Source: WQUF01 sp031549885 (GTDB lineage Bacteria > Bacillota > Clostridia > Clostridiales > Clostridiaceae). Taken from it: a DNA stretch of 64,000 nucleotides. The first letter of the stretch is position 1. The number at the start of each line of letters is the position of its first letter. The notes below the pieces were generated by a model, which was not told where the DNA came from, did not search any database, and was given only the letters and a program-made list of their open reading frames with translations. The position numbers and the translations under genes were made by a program. Where the stretch lies: assembly GCA_031549885.1 (NCBI GenBank), contig JAVBPD010000037.1, positions 10,983-74,982 of the forward strand, written 5' to 3'. Shown here one piece after another: positions 51,537 to 60,743 of this stretch.

Positions 51537-53540
51537 ATGATTTTATATGAACATTTAAAGGATTTTAAAAAAGAATTTAAAGAGTATTTAAGGCAAAAAA
51601 ACAATGATTGGGATATGAAAAAAGTTGAAATTCATGCAATGAGAGCATTTTTTGCAATTAATGATGATGTTTGTGTATTATTCTGGGAAAGTTTAATAGA
51701 TGATAAATCGCTTGATAGGGCAAAAGAAGGTATATTATCTTATTTATCTAATGAACTTGATTTTAATGCAGCACTTTTATACACAGATGAGTATTTTGGG
51801 GATATGAAGCTTCTTAAAGTTTTTTTTGATGAAAGATATAATGGCGTTAAAAGTTTATTAGATGGAGAAAATAAAGACATTGAAGATATTTATAATTTAT
51901 GCAAAGATGTTTTTGAAAAGAAGAGGGAAGGCTGCCATGGCTTAAATAAATCCTATTTAAAAATATTTGAAAATATGATTTGTGGCAAAAAATACATATT
52001 GAAATGCAGTGATAAAATAATAGAATATTTCATCAAAAAAATAAGCCTAGACTATGGAAAAGAATGCCTTATAAACGCCCTTAAAGCCACTTATTTAAAC
52101 ATTAAATATTGTTATGAAAAGACTAAGCAAAAATCAAATAGCTTGAGGGTAATTTGTGAAAAATTATCAAGTGAATTTAAATTAAATATTTCATTTTCAG
52201 ATGATATGTTTAATGAAACATCTAATAAGCATCATGAAAGTTCTTATATATTCCAAGGAAATCCAAAGTTCTATGATGTTATTGGAGCTATTTTAGATCT
52301 TGACACTATAACGTGGAAAGTAAGGCAGCACACCAACCAAATTAAAGAAGGAGATAAGGTTTATATTTATATATCTGGCACAGAAAGTGGGATAATAGCT
52401 TCTGGAATAGTAAGCTGCGACCCTGAAATAAGCTTTGGAGATGCTTTTGATCCATATATTATTTCTGATAATTTTCGCTTTAGCCATGATAAAACTGTAG
52501 ATGTTAAAATTTTAAATAAATTTATAGATAAAAAGATTACTAAAAATTTACTGCAATCCCATGAAGGATTAAAAAACTTAAAGGTATTAACTGAAGCAAA
52601 TAAAACCAATTATTTAATAACAAAAGAACAAGCGGATATTTTAGATAACATGATAAATGGCACATATTTTAAACAAATAACTTTAAAGCCGTACTTAAAG
52701 GAAGACTTTTTAAAAGATGTATTTATGGATGAAGCAAATTATGAGGATTTAAAAGGTTTATTAAAGTATAAAAAAAATATAATTATTGAAGGACCGCCTG
52801 GAGTAGGTAAAACATATACTGCAAAGAAGCTTTCCTATTCTTTAATTGGATATTGTGATGATAGCCATGTGATGATGGTACAATTTCATCAAAGCTATAG
52901 CTATGAAGATTTTATAATGGGGTATAGGCCAACAAAGGATGGATTTGAGCTTAGAGAAGGGCCCTTTTATAAATTTTGCATTGAAGCTTCTAATAATGTA
53001 AATGAGGATTATTTTTTTATAATAGATGAAATAAACAGAGGCAATTTGAGCAAAGTATTTGGCGAACTTTTAGTTTTAATTGAAAGCGATAAAAGAGGTG
53101 AAAAATTAAAGCTTATTTATTCTGGTGAACTATTTTATGTTCCTGAAAATTTATATTTAATAGGCCTTATGAACACTGCTGACAGAAGTCTTACCATGAT
53201 GGATTATGCTTTAAGAAGAAGGTTTGCATTTTTTCAAATGAAGCCGGCATTTAACAATAAAAATTTTAAAGAAAGGCTTTTAAAAATTAATAATGAGAGC
53301 TTAACTAAATTAGTAGAATGCATAAAAACATTAAATATAAATATTTTAAATGATGATTCTTTAGGAGAAGGATTTGAAATTGGACATAGTTATTTTTGTT
53401 TTGAAGAAGAGTTGACAAGTGACCGTTTAAATGCTATCGTGAAATACGAATTATTGCCGCTTATTAAAGAGTATTGGTTTGATGATAAAGCTAAGGTAAG
53501 CATATGGACAAAAAAAATTTATGATGCTTTAAAATATTAG
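51537..53540 (+). CDS. McrB-type AAA GTPase/ATPase with EVE domain
   Basis: A 667-residue protein. Residues 1-235 form an N-terminal helical region I do not recognise. Residues 237-380 are an EVE (PUA-like) domain (YIFQGNPKFYDV, TWKVRQHTNQIKEGD); such domains read modified cytosines. The C-terminal McrB-type AAA domain has Walker A at 419-426 (GPPGVGKT), HQSYSYEDFIMGYRP, Walker B with Asp497-Glu498 (FFIIDEINRGNLSKVFGELL), NTADRS and ALRRRF. In McrBC the NTPase translocates DNA and McrC cuts. No McrC-like nuclease gene is adjacent. It is a likely type IV restriction or anti-phage component. Confidence 0.86.
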   Translation: MILYEHLKDFKKEFKEYLRQKNNDWDMKKVEIHAMRAFFAINDDVCVLFWESLIDDKSLDRAKEGILSYLSNELDFNAALLYTDEYFGDMKLLKVFFDERYNGVKSLLDGENKDIEDIYNLCKDVFEKKREGCHGLNKSYLKIFENMICGKKYILKCSDKIIEYFIKKISLDYGKECLINALKATYLNIKYCYEKTKQKSNSLRVICEKLSSEFKLNISFSDDMFNETSNKHHESSYIFQGNPKFYDVIGAILDLDTITWKVRQHTNQIKEGDKVYIYISGTESGIIASGIVSCDPEISFGDAFDPYIISDNFRFSHDKTVDVKILNKFIDKKITKNLLQSHEGLKNLKVLTEANKTNYLITKEQADILDNMINGTYFKQITLKPYLKEDFLKDVFMDEANYEDLKGLLKYKKNIIIEGPPGVGKTYTAKKLSYSLIGYCDDSHVMMVQFHQSYSYEDFIMGYRPTKDGFELREGPFYKFCIEASNNVNEDYFFIIDEINRGNLSKVFGELLVLIESDKRGEKLKLIYSGELFYVPENLYLIGLMNTADRSLTMMDYALRRRFAFFQMKPAFNNKNFKERLLKINNESLTKLVECIKTLNINILNDDSLGEGFEIGHSYFCFEEELTSDRLNAIVKYELLPLIKEYWFDDKAKVSIWTKKIYDALKY

Positions 53541-53598
53541 TTAAACAGAATACATGTAGAGGTAAATCCATAATAATATTTTGAGAGGGGTGTTATAT

Positions 53599-54783
53599 AT
53601 GGAAAATGAAAAAGAAATAGAAAATATTGAAATTGAAGTTATAAGGAATTTTAATAGAAATCATGTTATAAAACACGTTCCAGTGTATACTTTAAGTGAA
53701 ATTCTTTCTTTAAAGAAAATCTATAAATTAAAAAAGATATGCAAACTGTTATCCATAAAAGGTTATAGTAAGATGGAAAAGCAAAAAATCATAGAAAATA
53801 TAGTAAGTAAAATGATGAAAAATTTTGAATTTTTTAAAGATGTTTTATATACATTAGATGACAATGAATGGAATGTTTTTAAAAGCGCTGTTTGTAAAAA
53901 ACATTTAATAAACAATAAAGTACCTTATACTTTTTTTATTAAAATTCAGTCAATGGGATTTCTAGAGGTATTTTATGATGAAGACAATCAATATATTGTG
54001 ATTCCAGAGGAAGTAAAATCTTTATATGAAAAAATCAATGATGAAGATTTTAAACATGAAAAAGAATTGTTAAATAATTTAAATAAATATGCAAGAGCAG
54101 CGACAGCCATTTATGGGTACATAAATAAGGATGATTTTATAGAAATTTTTAACAGGCAAAATGGCTATGAAATAAATGCTCAGTATCTTGAAAAAAATTT
54201 ATCAAAGTTTATTGTAATTGATAGTGGATATTTATTTTGGGAAAACTATATCGTTAACTCTGTATTAGAAGGCTATGAATCTACATATGTGGAATTTCAA
54301 AATAGGGAAATCATCAATAAGCCAAAGTTTCATGCTACAAATGAACAATATTTAAATTATTCAAAATTTAATTACTATGAAGATGAAAGCGAAGTAAAGA
54401 AAATTAAAGACTTCTTATTTGAAAACTTAAAGCTTGAAAATAGCATAATAAATTTAATCATTAGTAAAATGTATTATTTAACTGTAATGGGTGCAACTAT
54501 TATAGAAATCGTAAATATATTTGACGGGTATTTTATTAATTTATCTTCAAAAAAGTTTAATGAAATAGTAAATTTAGTTTCAGATATGATGAATACCACA
54601 AGGCTGTGGATAAATAATGGATATACAAATTTAGAACTTAATGACCTTAATAAAAAGCCTAGATTATCTTTGCTAAAGGGAAGTTTAGATGAAGATGTAA
54701 ATAGAGATCCGCTTTGTATTTGTGGAAGTGGAAAAAAATATATAGATTGCTGCTTTAAACATAGAAATAAGATTTTAAATTAA
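53599..54783 (+). CDS. SEC-C motif protein with Rho-N/SAP-like N-terminus
   Basis: Start chosen at ATG 53599 with GAGGGG upstream (394 residues). The C-terminus has the SEC-C zinc motif CICGSGKKYIDCCF, as in SecA and many defence or chaperone-related proteins. Residues 40-70 (LKKICKLLSIKGYSKMEKQK) resemble a Rho-N or SAP-type helix-extension-helix that binds nucleic acid. The middle is helical and unknown. It follows the McrB-EVE gene by 58 bases on the same strand and may act with it, or may be an unrelated housekeeping neighbour. Confidence 0.72.
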   Translation: MENEKEIENIEIEVIRNFNRNHVIKHVPVYTLSEILSLKKIYKLKKICKLLSIKGYSKMEKQKIIENIVSKMMKNFEFFKDVLYTLDDNEWNVFKSAVCKKHLINNKVPYTFFIKIQSMGFLEVFYDEDNQYIVIPEEVKSLYEKINDEDFKHEKELLNNLNKYARAATAIYGYINKDDFIEIFNRQNGYEINAQYLEKNLSKFIVIDSGYLFWENYIVNSVLEGYESTYVEFQNREIINKPKFHATNEQYLNYSKFNYYEDESEVKKIKDFLFENLKLENSIINLIISKMYYLTVMGATIIEIVNIFDGYFINLSSKKFNEIVNLVSDMMNTTRLWINNGYTNLELNDLNKKPRLSLLKGSLDEDVNRDPLCICGSGKKYIDCCFKHRNKILN

Positions 54784-54809
54784 AATATATGTAAAGAGGT
54801 TTTAGCAAT

Positions 54810-55544
54810 ATGGATTTTGAAATATGTATTGGCTCCTATGAAGATGCTGTTATTTCTAAAAATGCAGGAGCTACTAGAGTGGAATTAAATTCAGCTATTT
54901 TCTTAGGAGGTATTACTCCTTCTTTAGGTACCCTTAAAGCAATAAAGCAAAATATCCATATAAAGGTAATTGCGATGGTGAGACCAAGGGCGTCAGGATT
55001 TTTTTACAATGAATACGAATACGATGTTATGAAGGAAGATGCTAATTTATTTATTGAAAATGGAGCTGATGGAATAGCTTTTGGCTTTTTAACAGAGGAA
55101 GGCAATGTGGATAAATCAAGATGCAAGGAATTTGTTAAAATATGCAAAAATAAAGATGCTGTATTTCACAGGGCCTTTGATTTGACAGTTAATCCCTTTA
55201 AAGCACTTGAAGATTTGATTGATTGCAATATAACTAGGGTTCTAACAAGTGGGCAGGAAAAAAGTGCATTTTTAGGAATGAATTTAATAAGGGAACTTGT
55301 TTTATTTTCAAAAGATAGAATAGAAATTTTACCTGCAGCAGGAATAAACCATGAAAATGCTTATGAGATTGTAAAAAATACAGGAGTAAATGGTTTGCAT
55401 TTTTCTGCTTTAGAGTGTAAAAAGGATAGTACAATGAGAGAAAATCCAAAGGTGAATTTTTTAAGTAGTTCATATTTAAAAGAGGATTTAATAAATACTA
55501 CAAATTTTCATAAAGTAAGAAATATTATTGATAAATTTAAATGA
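54810..55544 (+). CDS. cutC: CutC family protein
   Basis: A 244-residue TIM-barrel protein starting FEICIGSYEDAVISKNAGATRVELNS, with the conserved IAMVRPRASGFFY and VFHRAFDL segments and LTSGQEKSA near the end of the barrel. It was named for copper tolerance in E. coli, a role later questioned; the biochemical activity is unknown. It lies 26 bases after the SEC-C gene. Confidence 0.92.
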   Translation: MDFEICIGSYEDAVISKNAGATRVELNSAIFLGGITPSLGTLKAIKQNIHIKVIAMVRPRASGFFYNEYEYDVMKEDANLFIENGADGIAFGFLTEEGNVDKSRCKEFVKICKNKDAVFHRAFDLTVNPFKALEDLIDCNITRVLTSGQEKSAFLGMNLIRELVLFSKDRIEILPAAGINHENAYEIVKNTGVNGLHFSALECKKDSTMRENPKVNFLSSSYLKEDLINTTNFHKVRNIIDKFK

Positions 55545-55588
55545 AATTAGTTTATAATTAAAGTATTAAAATACAAAGAGGTAACCAT

Positions 55589-56128
55589 ATGAATATTGAA
55601 AATAATTCAAAGACAAATAACAGCTTGAAAAATTTTATTTCTGAGTGGATAATACCAGTCATAATAGCTTTAATTGCTGCTGTTTTAATAAAAACCTTTG
55701 TTGCCTTTACATTTAATGTTCCAACAACCTCAATGTATCCTGCTATAAATGCAGGGGATTTTGGCGTTGCAACTAAAGTTTACAATGTAAATAATTTAAA
55801 AAGAGGGGATGTAGTGGTTTTTAAATCAGAAGAACTAAACATGATCTTAGTGAAAAGGTTAATAGGTTTACCTGGAGATAATATACACATTGAACAAAAT
55901 GGGGACGTTTATGTTAATGGCGAAAAGTTGCAAGAGGACTATGTTGAAAATCAAAGCAAAAGTTATGGTGATTATGCAGTACCTGAAGGATGTTTTTTCT
56001 TTTTAGGTGATAATAGAGCAAATTCATTTGATTCAAGGTATTGGGCAAATAAGTATATTGATGGTAAATTCATAGAGGGAAAAGCTCAGCTTATATTATT
56101 CCCGTTTAATAGAATATCAAAGCTATAA
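55589..56128 (+). CDS. lepB: Signal peptidase I
   Basis: A 179-residue type I signal peptidase of the Gram-positive form, with one N-terminal membrane helix (residues 20-42) and an extracellular catalytic domain. The catalytic dyad is Ser48 (VPTTSMYPAI) and Lys89 (ILVKRLIGLPGD). The later boxes YVNGEKL and FFLGDNRANSFDSRYW are intact. It removes signal peptides from exported proteins such as those at 35418, 36211 and 50477. AGAGGTAA precedes the ATG. Confidence 0.94.
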   Translation: MNIENNSKTNNSLKNFISEWIIPVIIALIAAVLIKTFVAFTFNVPTTSMYPAINAGDFGVATKVYNVNNLKRGDVVVFKSEELNMILVKRLIGLPGDNIHIEQNGDVYVNGEKLQEDYVENQSKSYGDYAVPEGCFFFLGDNRANSFDSRYWANKYIDGKFIEGKAQLILFPFNRISKL

Positions 56129-56134
56129 AAAATT

Positions 56135-56166
56135 ACTATTTATGCAAAAACATAAATAGTATTTTT
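56135..56166. terminator. Terminator between lepB and the convergent DUF2156 gene
   Basis: A perfect 10-bp stem (ACTATTTATG) with a CAAAAA loop, then ATTTTT. Confidence 0.8.
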
Positions 56167-56180
56167 AATTTGTTAAAGCT

Positions 56181-57080
56181 TTAAGCTCCTTCAAAGAATT
56201 TAACTATAAATTTTTTTTCAAGTTTATATGGTTGGTAGCTAAGCTTTGCTTTTCTTAAACCTGTAAGACCTAAATCTTGCTCTCTGTTTATATATGGGAC
56301 ATCGTAATAATAATTTTTTAAAAAGCTATTATTAATAAAGGCATATAGTCCATCTAATTCTATATTAGCTTTTTCTATATGTATAATAGCCATATCATTA
56401 TTAACCCTTTCACCAAATGTAAAAGCTTCAACTTTGTCATTTACATAAACGGCCATACCTTCAAAATCAAGCTCTCCAATATGGCTTAAGATATCTTGAA
56501 CCCCTTTTAATTCAAAGTAAAGGTAATCTACACAGAAATTTTGCTTGCACCAATATTTTGCCATTTCATTAACTTCTTCGGCATTATTTTTATCTATTGG
56601 TTTTATGACATAATCATAATTTCTAATAAAGGAATTTATATGATTTTTTTTGGAATGAAGTTTTTTGCCGGATAAGGATATTAACTTTTGACTTTCATAA
56701 ATATAATCAAAGTTATCTCTGTCTTCTTCTATAATAAATTTTAAATTATCAATTTTTTTTAATTCTTCAATGAAATCTTCCTCAGAATCTCTAAATAGAT
56801 AAGCCATATCATTTTCTTTGGCATAGTCCATTAGTATATTTATAACGTTGTTTAAATTTTCTGGTTTATATCCAATAGGTTGCATGAAATAATAATTTCC
56901 TTTATCATCTCTTTTCATTAAAATAAGTGTGCCATCGTCTAATATAGTATATTGAACATGGAATGCCTTTCGCCAAATATATAAATTTGTAAAGGAGTAT
57001 TCAGAGGTTTTAAAATAATAAGGTTTTATATACTTATCAATTACTTTTTTGTCATCTATTGTAAGATCTTTAAAATTCAT
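56181..57080 (-). CDS. DUF2156-family (GNAT-like acyl/aminoacyl transferase fold) protein
   Basis: Start chosen at ATG 57080 (GGAAGGA upstream; MNFKDLTIDDKKVI), 299 residues. The sequence resembles DUF2156 proteins, related to the C-terminal domain of MprF (phosphatidylglycerol lysyltransferase), with tandem GNAT folds: an N-terminal half with YSFTNLYIWRKAF and a C-terminal half with GMAVYVNDKVEAFTFGERVN, and a final NREQDLGLTGLRKAKLSYQP. The membrane half of MprF is absent, so this is a soluble enzyme; substrates are not known. Confidence 0.82.
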   Translation of the reverse strand: MNFKDLTIDDKKVIDKYIKPYYFKTSEYSFTNLYIWRKAFHVQYTILDDGTLILMKRDDKGNYYFMQPIGYKPENLNNVINILMDYAKENDMAYLFRDSEEDFIEELKKIDNLKFIIEEDRDNFDYIYESQKLISLSGKKLHSKKNHINSFIRNYDYVIKPIDKNNAEEVNEMAKYWCKQNFCVDYLYFELKGVQDILSHIGELDFEGMAVYVNDKVEAFTFGERVNNDMAIIHIEKANIELDGLYAFINNSFLKNYYYDVPYINREQDLGLTGLRKAKLSYQPYKLEKKFIVKFFEGA

Positions 57081-57192
57081 TAAATGTTCCTTCCTTTTAC
57101 ACATGCATAAATATTTGAAAGATATGTTTAAAATTATTATAATATATTTACTAATGTAATTTCAAATTTATATTAATAATGGAGGTAATTAT

Positions 57193-57930
57193 TTGTCAAT
57201 AGGAAAGGTCTGTTTAATCACAGGAGCTTCAAGAGGAATAGGTAGGGCTTGTGCTATAGAAATGTCGAAAAATGGAGCATATGTCATTGTACATTATAAT
57301 AAAGATGAGAAAGCTGCTCTTGAAACAGAAAGGATTATTAGAGAGTCTTCAGGATATTGCAAACTAATAAAAGAAGATCTATCATCTAAATTAGGATGCA
57401 AAAGATTAGTGCAAACAGCTATTAATGAAGCTGGGAAAATTGATGTTTTAATAAATAATGTTGGCATTAGTAGTAGCAACCCTTTTATATTTACAAAGGA
57501 AGAAAATATTGAAGATTTACTTTGTACAAATATAAACTCATTTTTATTTACATCATATTATATTTCAAAACATATGGTTCAAAATTCAAGTGGTGTTATA
57601 ATAAACATAGGATCAATATGGGGAGAAGTTGGCGCTTCTAATGAAGTGGTTTATTCACTTACAAAGGGAGCTATGCATACCTTTACTAAAGCTTTAGGTA
57701 AAGAGCTTGGACCTTCTGGAATTAGAGTGGTTTCAATCGCTCCAGGAGTTGTTGAAACTTCTATGAATGATAATTTATCAAGTGATGAAAAATTTAATTT
57801 AGAAGAAAGCATTCCACTTGGAAGATTTGCAAGCAAAGAGGAAATAGCTAAGTTTGCAGTATTTTTAGCTTCTCCATCTGCATCATATGCAAATGCTAAG
57901 GTTTTTATTTTAGATGGTGGCATTTTGTAA
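57193..57930 (+). CDS. Short-chain dehydrogenase/reductase (FabG-like)
   Basis: A 245-residue classical SDR from TTG 57193 with GGAGGTAA upstream. The cofactor loop is TGASRGIG (residues 10-17), the NNVG motif follows at about 88-91, and the catalytic triad is Ser in INIGSIWG plus Tyr-x3-Lys in VVYSLTKGA. NADP(H)-dependent oxidoreductase; FabG-like (3-oxoacyl-ACP reductase) by length and end (FILDGGIL). It is not next to other fatty acid genes, so the substrate is unknown. Confidence 0.9.
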   Translation: MSIGKVCLITGASRGIGRACAIEMSKNGAYVIVHYNKDEKAALETERIIRESSGYCKLIKEDLSSKLGCKRLVQTAINEAGKIDVLINNVGISSSNPFIFTKEENIEDLLCTNINSFLFTSYYISKHMVQNSSGVIINIGSIWGEVGASNEVVYSLTKGAMHTFTKALGKELGPSGIRVVSIAPGVVETSMNDNLSSDEKFNLEESIPLGRFASKEEIAKFAVFLASPSASYANAKVFILDGGIL

Positions 57931-57950
57931 ATTAAGAGAGGATCTTTATT

Positions 57951-58163
57951 ATGAATGAATTTAAAAATGATGAAAAGCAGAATTTTCCTATAGATGAATA
58001 TACTGACATAAAGATTTATTTAGAAAGCAAAAAAAATAAAAAAGTAAATGTAAAAAAAGTGATAATTACAATAATAACTGCTATAATAATAATTTCCTTT
58101 ATAGCATCTATATTATACACTATTTTATATTACAATTTACTTTTAAAAGGAAAGGCTGTTTAA
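57951..58163 (+). CDS. Small single-pass membrane protein
   Basis: A 70-residue protein with an acidic/lysine-rich cytosolic N-terminus (1-38) and one hydrophobic helix (about 40-62, Ile-rich). GAGAGGATC precedes the ATG and it lies 20 bases after the SDR gene, suggesting an operon. Function unknown. Its end overlaps the convergent YaiI gene by 4 bases. Confidence 0.65.
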   Translation: MNEFKNDEKQNFPIDEYTDIKIYLESKKNKKVNVKKVIITIITAIIIISFIASILYTILYYNLLLKGKAV

Positions 58164-58594
58164 TTTTTGATACAAAGTTTTTCTAGGCTATTTTTAAAAT
58201 TTTCATCGTCTTCTTCTGTTCTTTTTTTAAAATGGGTGGTTTTTTTGCCCATTTTTCTTATTTTCCTAGATAAATGTCTTTCAAATAAGAGTTTATCCAT
58301 ATTTATATCAGTAAATATTATGCCGTTTTGATTAAGCGAAAATGCTCCTTTGCCAAGGGCCATACAGGCTACTCCAAAATCTTGAGTAACCACTATATCG
58401 CCTTTATTTGTGTTATTTATGACTACAATATCTACTGTGTCTCTTCCTTTGTCCACTGTTATTATTTTGGAATAATTAGAATTTACAATATGGCTTGTAT
58501 CCATTACCATTATTACTTCTAGTGAATAAGCTTTAGCAATTTGTTCTATTATATTTTTTACTGGGCATGCATCTGCATCAACAATTATTTTCAA
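58160..58594 (-). CDS. YaiI/YqxD family protein (DUF188, NYN/PIN-like)
   Basis: A 144-residue protein with the family start KIIVDADACPVKNIIEQIA and the segments VDKGRDTVDIVVINNTNKGDIVVTQDFGVACMALGKGA, which contain the conserved aspartates of a PIN/NYN-like nuclease fold. Activity is unproved. The C-terminus is basic. It lies 11 bases downstream of the BMP-type gene stop-to-start region on the same strand. Confidence 0.92.
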   Translation of the reverse strand: MKIIVDADACPVKNIIEQIAKAYSLEVIMVMDTSHIVNSNYSKIITVDKGRDTVDIVVINNTNKGDIVVTQDFGVACMALGKGAFSLNQNGIIFTDINMDKLLFERHLSRKIRKMGKKTTHFKKRTEEDDENFKNSLEKLCIKN

Positions 58595-58605
58595 AATACA
58601 CCTTC

Positions 58606-60516
58606 CTAAATATCTATTATAGGCATAGTACCTTCAATTCCTTCAGTTAAAAAGTCCATAAACAATATTTGATTATTTGTAGCTTCTTCGTTTTCTTTTA
58701 AAATAATGTTTCCATTTATATCTTTTAATATTCCAGTGAAAGGATTAAAAGAACCTGATTTTATCTGTGATCTTAATATGTTAACAGTCTTTAAAGTTTC
58801 ATATGGGATTTTGTTTTTATCAATTAAAATATCTACAACTCCTGAATCCATACCCCACCAAAAATTTTGAGATGAATCTTGGTTTATTATAAGATTATAA
58901 AATATTTTTTCATAAAACAAATCAAAGTTCCAAGTGCAAGTGCATAAAAATTCCCATAATTTTTTTTCTTTATTCATAGAAAAAAGGCTCTGAGAATTAA
59001 TATTATTGTTTCTTGTATAGCAAATTTTATTTGGGCAATTTGAGTAAATCATATCTATATCTTCATTTAATAATTCATCATATACATTTAACGATTTATT
59101 GCCACAGCTCCATTCATTTGACCATTTTAATATGATTTTTGCATATGGATTTACAAACAAAGCTCCTTGAACAAATGAATTTAGAGAGCTTATTATATCT
59201 GGTATTGGATATGATTCAATTATGCCAATTTTATTAGAATTAGTTAAACATCCAGCAATAATTCCGCATAAGAATCTAGGTTCGTACATTCTACCCCAAT
59301 AAGTGCTAACATATTTTAAAAAATGGGTTGAAGAACAATTAAAAACTTTTTTACCGTTGCCCTTTTCAATGGCAGCTTTTAATGTATCATTTATATAAGA
59401 TGGTGAAGTAGTGAATATATAATCATAATCATCCCATATGTCAATGAGCTTATTATACATTTCATCTCCAGAGTGTATATTTTCCATATAAGAAGACTCA
59501 ATTTTTTCTTTAAATAATTCTTGAATATAAAGCCTTGATGCTTCATGCAGTTTGGCCCATTCAGAATTATTTAATAAATCCTCATAAATAAATAATATTT
59601 TTAGCTTTTTAAAGGAAGAAATTATGCCTGAAAGGGACGAAATTACTTTAGGGTGAGTTTTCATTAATTCGGGTTTTTTAATAATATTAACTGATTCTTT
59701 TTTGCTCATTGAATCTAAATCAAGGAGAAGCTTTCTAAGTATTTTTTTTAAGTTATTATCAGAAATTTCATCAGGTATTCCATAGAGAGAAATATACTCT
59801 AAAAAGGCATCTCCTGTTGTTATTAAAAGCTCTCCACCACCAACCTCATGATACACTTTTCTAAATTTAAAATAAACACTTTCTAAATATTTGAATTTAT
59901 CACTTAAACTTATTTCTTCTGCATCTTTATATAAAGTAAAATTTATTTTCGCATCTTTAAATATATTGTATAGTTTTTTAAACCTTCCTTTTTTTGAAAA
60001 CCAAATGGAATTGATTTTTGTCTTGTTGAAAAAATCTATATACTCAAGATATATTCCATAAACTTTATTCCTTGAAGTCTTTTTAGGCATAAGTCTAATA
60101 ACTTCAGCTCTAACAGCTAATGATTTAAAGTATTTTAATACGCTAACTCTTTTGTTTCCTTCAATAATGTAGTAATATCCTAAATATTCGTATACCTTAA
60201 TTGGATCGCTTATTCCTTCATCTAAGTGATATTTTGCAAGATGTATCCATTTGTCTGCAAATTCAGTGTGTATGCTTGAAAGAGGCATATAACCAGTAGA
60301 AAATGAATTGCTCCTTGAATTTGAATTACAACCTATAACTTTTTTTAACGGTACATCCATTTCACCTAAGTTTACTTCACTTAAAGTGTTAGTATGCTTT
60401 GTAATATGATCTAAAGAAGGTAAATATTTTTTGTCTTTAGAATATTGCCTTAAGCCTATCTTTAAAGCATCTCTATAATATTCCTTAGAGTCAAATATTG
60501 ATGTGTTAAATTGCAA
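58606..60516 (-). CDS. Cytosolic ParB-like / BMP (PnrA-like) fusion protein
   Basis: Start chosen at TTG 60516 (AAGAGGTGG upstream), 636 residues. There is no signal peptide, although the C-terminal half (about 310-636) resembles BMP-family nucleoside-binding proteins of ABC transporters: FKKLKILFIYEDL, YDYIFTTSP, EPRFLCGIIAGCLTNSNKIGI, NPYAKIILKWSNEW, WWGMDSGVVDIL. The N-terminal part contains a ParB/sulfiredoxin-like segment (YIIEGNKRVSVLKYFKSLAV, about 120-140). Similar fusions occur in other Firmicutes under the name BMP family protein. It probably binds a nucleoside-like ligand in the cytosol; its action is unknown. Confidence 0.8.
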   Translation of the reverse strand: MQFNTSIFDSKEYYRDALKIGLRQYSKDKKYLPSLDHITKHTNTLSEVNLGEMDVPLKKVIGCNSNSRSNSFSTGYMPLSSIHTEFADKWIHLAKYHLDEGISDPIKVYEYLGYYYIIEGNKRVSVLKYFKSLAVRAEVIRLMPKKTSRNKVYGIYLEYIDFFNKTKINSIWFSKKGRFKKLYNIFKDAKINFTLYKDAEEISLSDKFKYLESVYFKFRKVYHEVGGGELLITTGDAFLEYISLYGIPDEISDNNLKKILRKLLLDLDSMSKKESVNIIKKPELMKTHPKVISSLSGIISSFKKLKILFIYEDLLNNSEWAKLHEASRLYIQELFKEKIESSYMENIHSGDEMYNKLIDIWDDYDYIFTTSPSYINDTLKAAIEKGNGKKVFNCSSTHFLKYVSTYWGRMYEPRFLCGIIAGCLTNSNKIGIIESYPIPDIISSLNSFVQGALFVNPYAKIILKWSNEWSCGNKSLNVYDELLNEDIDMIYSNCPNKICYTRNNNINSQSLFSMNKEKKLWEFLCTCTWNFDLFYEKIFYNLIINQDSSQNFWWGMDSGVVDILIDKNKIPYETLKTVNILRSQIKSGSFNPFTGILKDINGNIILKENEEATNNQILFMDFLTEGIEGTMPIIDI

Positions 60517-60743
60517 AATAACCACCTCTTAAAGATAAATTAAATAATAATTAATTATACTAAATTAAACATTAATTTCAAAAATTATTTATTTGAAAAT
60601 TTATGTAATTATGTTTTAATTGAAACTTTTACACTTAAAAATGCTTCTTTATTTGAATGTTTTTTAGATTAAATAAATAGTTTATTTTTATTATTTAATG
60701 GACAATATATAAAAAGCCATATTATGAGAAGGAGGTGGAGCAT

